Below, piece after piece: positions 56,671-64,000 of a stretch of 64,000 nucleotides of DNA. Within the stretch, counting starts at the first letter, position 1, and each line of letters opens with the position of its first letter. The position numbers and the translations under genes were made by a program. Source of the DNA: Eulemur rufifrons (taxonomy: Eukaryota > Chordata > Mammalia > Primates > Lemuridae); NCBI RefSeq assembly GCF_041146395.1, contig NC_091012.1:12700193-12764192 (forward strand), given 5' to 3'. The notes beneath the pieces were generated by a model. That model ran no database searches. It was not told the DNA's origin and saw only the letters and a program-made list of their open reading frames with translations.

Positions 56671-57466
56671 CAACAGAAAACGAATGCTGACAAGGACTGA
56701 GAGAAAGGGGAACATTCATACACCGTTCATCAGAAAGTAAACTAGTACAGGCACTATGGAAAACAGTATGGAGGTTCTCAAAAAACTAAAAGTAGAACCA
56801 CTACCTGATCCAGCAATCCCACACTGGGTATATATCCAAAAGAAAGGAAATCACTATATTGAAGCAATATCTGCCCTCCCGTGTTTATTGCAGCACTAAT
56901 CCCAATAGCCAAGATGTGGAATCAACTTCAGTGTTCATCAGTGGATGAATGGATAAAAAAGAAGTGGTACATATATGCAATGGAGTAGTATTCATCCATA
57001 AAGAAGAATTAAATTCTACATTTGCAGCAACATGGGTGGAACTGGAAGATATTATGTTAAATGGAATAAGCCAGGCACAGAAAGACAAATATGGCATTTT
57101 CTCACTCATACGTGGGAGCTAAAAAGAATATTGATGTAATGAAGGTAGAGAGTAGAATGATGGCTGGGAAAAGTAATGGGGATGCGGAAGAAGGGGGGTT
57201 AGTTAAAGAGAACAAAACTACAGTGAGATAGAAGGAATACGATCTAGCACAAGAGAGCAACTATGGTTAACAATATGTATATTTTAAAATAGCTAGAAGA
57301 GAAGAATTGGAATGCTCCCATCACAAAGAACTGATAAATGTTTGAGGAGATGGATATCTTAATTACCAGATTTGACCATTAAAAATCATATGCTTGTATT
57401 GAAACATCACATGTACCCTAAAAATATGTGCAACTCATATGTATCAATAAAAATTAAAAATGAAAA
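53813..57466 (+). mobile_element. Younger L1 (L1MA-like), 5'-truncated, plus strand
   Basis: It enters in mid ORF2 ('aaacacctatgggatacaag') and continues through the reverse-transcriptase region, for example 'ccagcaataccctgatacca' and 'tgatgaacatagatgcaaaa'. The C-terminal part and a 3'UTR ending in 'tgtatcaataaaaattaaaa' follow. Many stops and frameshifts split ORF2, and the longest surviving frames are only 60-80 codons. An Alu (56342-56670) sits near its 3' end. Confidence 0.88.
56342..56670 (+). mobile_element. Strepsirrhine-type Alu, plus strand, inside the younger L1
   Basis: The start is gggctgggagcggtggctca. The body has 'gcactctgggaggccgaggc', 'catctggacagttaaaaata' and 'ctgatgccacggcactctag', the lemur-type Alu features. 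The tail is A-rich (AAAAG)n. Confidence 0.95.
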
Positions 57467-57474
57467 AGAGAACA

Positions 57475-58618
57475 AAGGATGAGTGGGGAAAAAACCTACT
57501 AAACCAAATGTTAGCAAACCAATTCCACAATGCATGAAAAGATAATACTCATGTCTAGGTGGGCTTACTCTAGGAAGGCAAGATGAATTTCATATTAGGA
57601 AATTGGCTTAGATACTTCACCACTTTAATGTATTTTTAAAAACCTGTGTTATGATCTCAGTAAATGTGGAAAAAATTTCAGGAATATTTCACTGATGTCT
57701 CCTTCTACGCCTTCTATCTAACATTGTATTCTGGCAATCCAAATAAGACAAGAAAAAGAAATAAAGGATTTAAGCTTTGGAAGTGAAAAAATTTAAAAAA
57801 TATCTTTTTTTCACAAATGATACTTTTCCCTAAAAGATAGATTATATAAGACAATTATTAACAATTAATAAGAGAGCCTGGCAAAGTTACATTGATATGT
57901 GATCAATTCACAAAAGTCCATTGCATTTCTGTACACCAGGAGCAAACTGAAATTCAATTTTTAAAACATACTATCTACAAGTGCAACAAATAATAATGTT
58001 TCTAAGAATAAATGCAGCAAACATGTACAAGACCTTAGTGTAAGAAATCCTAAAACTATGTTAAAAAAACATTTTTAAAAAAACCTAATTAATGGAAACA
58101 CATGTCAGATGTATAGTTGGGAAGACTCAATATTGGAATCACATCAACTCTCCCACAAATTAATTCATAGAATTAGTTAAATCCTAATTAAAATGCAAAT
58201 TAAGGTTTCATGGAATTTGACCATATAATTGCAAAGTGTATATGGAAGTTCAGGTTGCCAGTAGTTAAGACACTTTTGAACAAGGAAAGCAAGGTGATGG
58301 TACCTGTGTGACCCAATATCAAAACATATTAACACAACCGTGTGTAGTATCGGAGCAGGAATAGACAAACCGAGCAATGGGCCAAAAAGAGAGTGAACAA
58401 ACTGACCTATGAGTATAGTATGGAAACCTGATTAACTGCTGTTTCTATGGGAAAATCTGGACTGTTCACTAATTTAAGTACATGAAAATGAATCCACACT
58501 TCACACCATACACATACAAAAAAATCATTTCAGATAGACCAAAATTTTTAATGTCAAAGGCAAACTCTAAGACTTTGAAGAAGGGGAAACAAAAACACAT
58601 ATAGGCAATGCAACCTGC
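57475..58618 (+). mobile_element. Older L1, part 3 (ORF2 C-terminal region)
   Basis: The text resumes where part 2 stopped ('aaatgttagcaaaccaattc'). It continues through 'cattgcatttctgtacacca' and 'gaatccacacttcacaccat' in L1 ORF2 order. Stops and frameshifts leave no usable frame. Confidence 0.65.
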
Positions 58619-58682
58619 AAAAAACAACTTGGTTTCAGAGACGCAGCTCTGGTCAGTTTAGCAGGTGTGGCCCTGGAGTTTT

Positions 58683-58885
58683 GCTGCCTCAGTTCCAATC
58701 CCTGCTTCATCACTTCCTAGATGAGAGGTCTTGGGAATATTACTGAATTTCCCCAAGCAAGTGTCTTCATCTGTAATAACGGGGTAATATTAACACCCCC
58801 TGCAGAGGTTTTTGTAAAGGTTCAGTGAGATCCTTTCTGTAAAGTGCGTAGCACAGGATCAGCACGTGGTAGAAGCTCAGGAATG
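58683..58885 (+). mobile_element. MIR SINE, plus strand, nearly complete core
   Basis: Landmarks are 'cctgcttcatcacttcctag', 'gtcttcatctgtaataacgg' and 'gtaaagtgcgtagcacagga', a well-preserved MIR. Confidence 0.8.
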
Positions 58886-59709
58886 CCGCCAGGACAATGA
58901 CCTGGCCATTTGAACAACCGTGGGAGAATCCAGGGAGCCAGAGCCACATTTCCTGGAGAAAAGCAGGAAATTCAAGATTTGATGCCCTGGGGAGGGAGGC
59001 CGAGGATTTTGTGGTGTTCCAGTGGGAAGAACTAGATCTCAGGGAGATGGATGCCAGAATACAGAAGAAATGTTTAACCATTTAAAATGGACCAATGGCT
59101 GTTTACTCCAGCAGATTTTGCTATAAGATGGGGCAACTACACAGCCCATTTCTCTTTAACCTGTTTTCTTTTTAATTTCATATGTTGCAGACATCTCATC
59201 ATGTCAATATATGCAGATCTGCCACATTCTGGATTTGCCTAAGATCCTGTAGTGAAGATATAATATGTAATTGATCCACTCTTGATGAACATTTAGATAG
59301 ATTCTCTTTTATGTTTTTTTACTTTAAAACCACAGGAAAAAAATGAATCAATAGAAATGTAAAAACAAGCACACATATGTATCTACGTGTGCATGTGTGG
59401 AGATAGATAAAGCATTTCAAATTGGAGTGGGGATGAAGAGACCCCATTCTCTACCAATTTCTCTGTAAGTGAAATCATAGAATCACTGAATGACAGGGTA
59501 GATGGGGCCTTAGAAATATCCAGTGGGATGACTTTAAGTTTATAGTGTTGTTTGTTGCAACATCATGCAAAGTAGCCAAAATATGGGATCAGCCAAAATG
59601 CCCATCAAAGGATAAACAGATAAATAAAATGTGCAGAGCACTAAACACAAATGGAAACATGTAATTGCTGAATGTTATAAACTCCTACTCTAGGCTTGGC
59701 TGGAGGTAG

Positions 59710-59840
59710 GTGCTCTACACATGTCACTTATCCTTACAACTCTCTTCTGAAGAAAGTACCGCTAGAATGACCATGTGACAATAAGGAAACTGAGGTCATA
59801 TTGTTAGCAAGTGGCGCACTTGGCAGTCCAACAAGTAAAA
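59710..59840 (-). mobile_element. MIR-like SINE fragment (in duplication copy 2)
   Basis: Counterpart of 11540-11670, with the same antisense MIR signature 'aataaggaaactgaggtc'. Confidence 0.5.
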
Positions 59841-60504
59841 CCGAGAAGCCTGAATTATTCTGGTGAAGCACGTGTGGGACTGCACAGGCCTACCCGACAT
59901 GCTCTGCTCTGTACACACACCTCTGGCTTTTCCACTACCCCCGGAAGATTCCCAGACCCAATTGCAAAATCAGTTCTTCAAACTGAAGAGGAGGCCCAGA
60001 GTCCTTCAGGGATCCAGCCAGCAGTAGGTAGTGGCCAAGGCAAGACAGGGACACCGTGGACCTGAGGCTCCTCAGCAAACTGCTTCCTAGGCAGAGAGCA
60101 GCCAGGTGGGCCCTTGGGTGGATGGAGAAGGGGAGCTTAACCCGGGAGAAGCCAGAGCAGATGCTGATGAAATCCCCGAGGTTCTGTGATTCTCTGACAA
60201 GGGAGGTGAGGTCTTCACTTCCCTGCCTTTTCTTAATCCTCTTCAAATTGTAGCAGAGTGCAGACACTAAGACACATAATTTATCACCACCATATTCTTC
60301 TTCCTAAAATGTTCTCATCATCTAATCACATCACGACTCAAAAATGCAGAGGTGTCACTCTCAGCCTGCAGAAAGGCTGCTCCAGTTGCCCCGGGAGCCT
60401 CTGCTTCCTCGGAGACAACCTGGGCGTCATGGAAGAGGAGTGAAGGTTAGGGCACAGGTGACCAGGGAGATCTGGGTTCCCCTGCCCTCTGTTAAATTTG
60501 TATT

Positions 60505-61512
60505 TATTAATTTTTAAATTCCCATACAGTAAAATTCACTTGTTGGGTGCATAGTTCTAGATTTGACCAATGCAGGGGATTGGGTAACCACTATCACAAT
60601 CAAACACAGAGCAGCTCCATCACCCCCAGTGACCTGCGTGCCACCCTCGGCCCTTCCCTGCTCAGTGGTCCTAGGTCTTTTGGCCTTTTCCAGAATGTCA
60701 GGTAACTGAATCCACACGGAATGAAGTCTTTGAGTCCAGCTGCTTTCAGCGGGCATAAGACATCTGAAATTCATACATTCTGTTGCGTTAATCAACAGTG
60801 TGGTCCTTTTTACTGCCGAGAGGTATTCCATCGATGGATGAGCCACAGTTTGTTTATCCGTCCACCCACCGAGGACTTCAGTTTAATCAGTTTGCAGTTT
60901 GAGGCAATTATGAATAAAGCCACTATAAATATTTACACACTTTACAAATGTAAGCACAGTTTTCATTGTTTATTTTTTTTTAACTTGGGTATATTCCTAG
61001 CTGGGATTACTGATTTGGTAAATGAATGTTTACCTTTCTAAGAAACCGTCAAACTTTTTGAAAGTGGCTACACCCCTCTGCATTGCTGCCTGCGATGTAC
61101 AAGTTTCAGCTCTACACACTCACCAGGACGTGGTATTTCCGATTTTTAACTTTACCTACTTGTAGCTACATCACCTTGTAACAGAATTGGCATTTCCCAA
61201 TTCCTTGTAATGCTCAGTAGCTTTTCACGTCCCTTTTGCCATCAGTATATCTTCTTTGACGAAGTGTCATTCAAGTCTTTTGCTCATTTATTTTTAGAGA
61301 GGTTTTAGAGTCACAGCAAAATTGAGTGGAAGGTATAGAATTTCTCATATACCCTTTCCTCATATATCTAAAAATTTCAAAATTTTACATGTTATGCTTA
61401 TCTCTATGATACAGTTTGCATTTATTTTTATATCTTTGCATACAGTTTTCTGATTATTCTAGCATCATTTTTGAAAGGATTATCCATTCTCCATTGATTT
61501 GTTTTTGTACCA
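60505..61512 (-). mobile_element. Old L1 3' part, antisense, truncated by the duplication end
   Basis: Matches 12335-13345 almost base for base. It stops abruptly at the duplication edge. Confidence 0.7.
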
Positions 61513-62275
61513 TTCCCCAACCCCACATGGGAGCCTGCAGCCCACACCTCCTTTGGTCTGTAGCTCTCTTCATCATCCCATAGGAACTGATAAATCTTTT
61601 TGGTATATTCTCTCCCATTTCTCAATGAACATTCAACTACCCCCACTTATGGAGTATTCTTCCCATTCTCTATCCTTCCCCATCCTCAGTGAAGGAGCCA
61701 GGGAAGGGCCTCATTGTTCCTTCCTCCCACTCATTAAGGTAGCTGATAGTCTGGATAGTTCACACCCAAATATTTGAGGATTTCTTATTTAAATTTAAAA
61801 TAGAAGTTGCCATAGGAGACTCTATATGGTATTCTTAATACAGGTTTTCTGTTGCCTTGATGAAAGCTTTTTTTTTTTTTTCCTTCCAACTATAATTCAA
61901 ACACAAAGAAAGAAATTTGGGGGCTGTTTAAAATAACTGAAAAGGGTGAAATGTTATTATTACCAGAGCTGCAGAATTTTTTTAAATATGAAGTAGTTTA
62001 CCCATGGATTTGTGATTTCTTTAAAATTCTAACTTTGACACAGATATATCTTCAGTGACTTAAGACTTCATTTTCCTGGTCTAAAGGAGAGATGGTGTAA
62101 AGGTTTGGGAGTTAAAATGCCAGACGCTGCCTGTAAAAGACTGTTTCCATGGCTCCCCTACTCTGACCCCAGTAGAATCCTGTTCAAAGATAAGAATGTT
62201 GAGGTAAAAGTTCTTAAGACTCTAAACCACTGGGAGGAAGAAGATGGGAGGGGGAAAAGGAAGAAATATTTGAGG
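61513..62275. other. Unassigned DNA right of duplication copy 2, with a poly-T run
   Basis: A T-run at 61867-61881 could be the antisense tail of an unidentified retroelement. A 72-codon minus-strand frame (61428-61646) crosses the duplication edge and matches nothing I know. Confidence 0.3.
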
Positions 62276-62496
62276 TTTTTTTTACTTTTTTTAATTTCAG
62301 CATATTACTGGGGTACAAAAGTTCAGGTTATGTATATTGCCCATGCCACCCCCACCCCGCTGAGTCAGAGCTTCAAGCATGTCCATTCACCAGACAGTGC
62401 ACATCACACTCATTATATAGGTATACACCCATCCCCTCCCCGCCCCCACATCTGCCCAAAACCCGATTAGTGTTATTCCAAAATGTGTACTTGAGT
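62276..62496 (-). mobile_element. Strepsirrhine-type L1 3' end, antisense, 5'-truncated
   Basis: A T-run (62276-62292) is followed by 'cagcatattactggggtaca', 'ctgagtcagagcttcaagca' and 'tatacacccatcccctcccc'. From memory this is the reverse complement of the 3'UTR of lemur-type L1s. Only about 220 bp are present. Confidence 0.75.
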
Positions 62497-63251
62497 TTTT
62501 ACTTCTAGAATTTTGAAGAGATGAATCTAGGTAAAAATAATTTAGGATAACAAGGTGGTTTGTGAATAAAAACTAAGTGCTTTGAAATAGAAAACATTGC
62601 ATCACAAAGATGTTTACATGTGGCTGGCTTATTTGTTTCATTTAAATGCCAGTGGCTTCATTGCTATAGAGGAAAAGCCTTAGAGCTCTTCTATTGAAAC
62701 TTTGGTTAGACTCTTAATTCACTGAAAAGTTAGAATAATTAGTCCTCATGACATGAGGGATGTGCCTTTGCAATTGGGAAGTGCTGTACTCACTTTTCAG
62801 AATATTCAAAAACTGCAAAAGAATGAACAAATATATTATGTGAATTAATTGATTGTACCTTTATACACAAAGCATGTAAGTACTTATGAAACTTTTTGCT
62901 CTGCTTGGTGGTTTAAAATAAGCCTGTGAATGATTTTACAAAACAGTTAGTAGATGGGTAGCATAGGATGAGAGTCCAAAATAGTCTCTTTACATCATTC
63001 TTTAGGATGTACAACACATTTCCACGTACATCTTATTTGGGCCTTCCAAATACAAATAAAGCCTGTGTATATTCTCTCTATATTTCTGATGAAGAAACAA
63101 GGACTTAAAGATCTGAAATGACTGTGTAAGACAGCTACTGAACCACACAAAAGTTCTAAGTCCTCAGACTGGCATGGAGGTGGCAGATAGGCCAAATTTG
63201 GTTCTTAAAAAACTTTAAAAGCTGAGGAATGCATCGTATTAATATTTTACC
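62497..63251. other. Unassigned AT-rich DNA
   Basis: Nothing firm. About 63065-63165 weakly recalls an antisense MIR. Confidence 0.3.
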
Positions 63252-63391
63252 CAGCTATTTTTAAAAAAAATTTTTAGAGATAGATTTTGCTATCTTTCTC
63301 CACCTGGCCATGAACTCCTAGCCTCAAGCAATCCTCCCTCTACAGCCTTGAAAAGTGATGGGATTACAGGTATGAACCACCATGCCTGGCT
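63252..63391 (-). mobile_element. Alu monomer, minus strand
   Basis: A reverse-complement single monomer ('ctagcctcaagcaatcctcc', ending 'ccaccatgcctggct'). Confidence 0.85.
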
Positions 63392-64000
63392 TGCATTGTT
63401 AGAAAGAACTTAAGTGTATAGCAATGGACTTGTAAAATAAACTGGAACATCCACACAAAGGAGTTCTATGAGCTATAAAAATAATTATATCTCTCTTTAC
63501 TGCTATGGAGTCATCACTAGGATGTCATATGAAAAAACAAGGGGGAGAACATACATTAACTTTCATGAAAGAAAGCAGGGGAAATATGTGTTTGTTTATT
63601 TAAAAAAAAAAACACTGAAAGGAATTTGTGTGTGTGTGTGTGTGTGACTGTTTTTCTCTCAACTTTAGTAGGTAGCTAAAGTGAATATTTGCCCAAGATA
63701 TTGTTTTGGTATGGGTTTTCCAATCAATGTCAAATATTTACTTTTTGTTTTTGAGTTAGTTAAACCTTTGTTTTTTAGTTTATTGTGCATTATATAGTAT
63801 ATATATTGCTCTTGCATTTCATTCACTCCTCACAATGTTTTGATTTAGGTAGTGGAGAAATTATACCTGTTTTATATACAAGAAGATAGGCTTTGAGAAG
63901 TATAAATTGAGTTTCCAAGATTTTAAATAAGACTTGGTAGATCAAGAATGTAATTTCCAGACACATTGAATATAGGAACAAAATTTATAGAATCACTTAT
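63392..64000. other. Unassigned DNA with a (TG)n microsatellite
   Basis: (TG)n at 63627-63646. Otherwise nothing is recognised. Confidence 0.4.

Larger units (their letters stand above)
59006..61512 (+). repeat. 2.5 kb duplicated block, copy 2 (likely derived)
   Basis: This block is collinear with 10843-13345. Both ends are sharp: unrelated sequence lies before attttgtggtgttccag and after tttgtttttgtacc. The antisense L1 inside is truncated at 61512, whereas copy 1 continues into the missing part. Copy 2 has small indels near 60050-60130. No long target-site duplication flanks it. Confidence 0.93.

Overview
The window is mammalian nuclear DNA, almost certainly from a strepsirrhine primate (lemur, loris or galago). 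Several Alu copies carry the strepsirrhine left-monomer text (cctagcactctgggaggc) plus an extra A-rich stretch in the dimer linker. A truncated L1 3' end at 62276-62496 also looks like the strepsirrhine L1 tail. A vomeronasal V1R relic fits this clade, which is known for large V1R repertoires. I see no intact protein-coding gene: open frames are short, stop-riddled or fall in repeats. I find no tRNA, rRNA, CRISPR or bacterial-type feature.

Layout, left to right. A processed pseudogene of WRNIP1 fills 1123-3584, with target-site duplications on both sides. A mostly unassigned stretch leads to a long antisense L1 (about 5880-8800) split by two Alus. Another Alu (10409-10736) precedes a 2.5 kb block (10843-13345) that recurs in the same orientation at 59006-61512, at about 95% identity by eye. 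From 13.5 to 40.5 kb lies repeat-rich intergenic DNA. It holds MaLR/MLT1-type LTRs, an unresolved LTR-like element, old L1 3' ends, MIR and MER5-like fragments, Alus, an inverted repeat with arms of about 168 bp (24485-24651 and 25541-25708), and an AT-rich array of about 19-bp units near 34.2-34.4 kb.

From 40.5 kb: an antisense L1 3' end (40543-42390), a minus-strand processed pseudogene of PPP1R2 (about 42550-44393) broken by an Alu, a V1R pseudogene on + (45518-46440), another antisense L1 fragment, and a dead mariner DNA transposon (48397-49634). From 53.1 to 58.6 kb an older L1 was entered by an Alu and by a younger 3.6 kb L1, which itself carries an Alu. A MIR, the second copy of the 2.5 kb duplication, the lineage L1 tail and repeat-poor DNA close the window.

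Nothing here works together as a pathway. The window is a record of retrotransposition (WRNIP1, PPP1R2, L1, Alu), DNA transposition (mariner, MER5), gene death (V1R) and local duplication.
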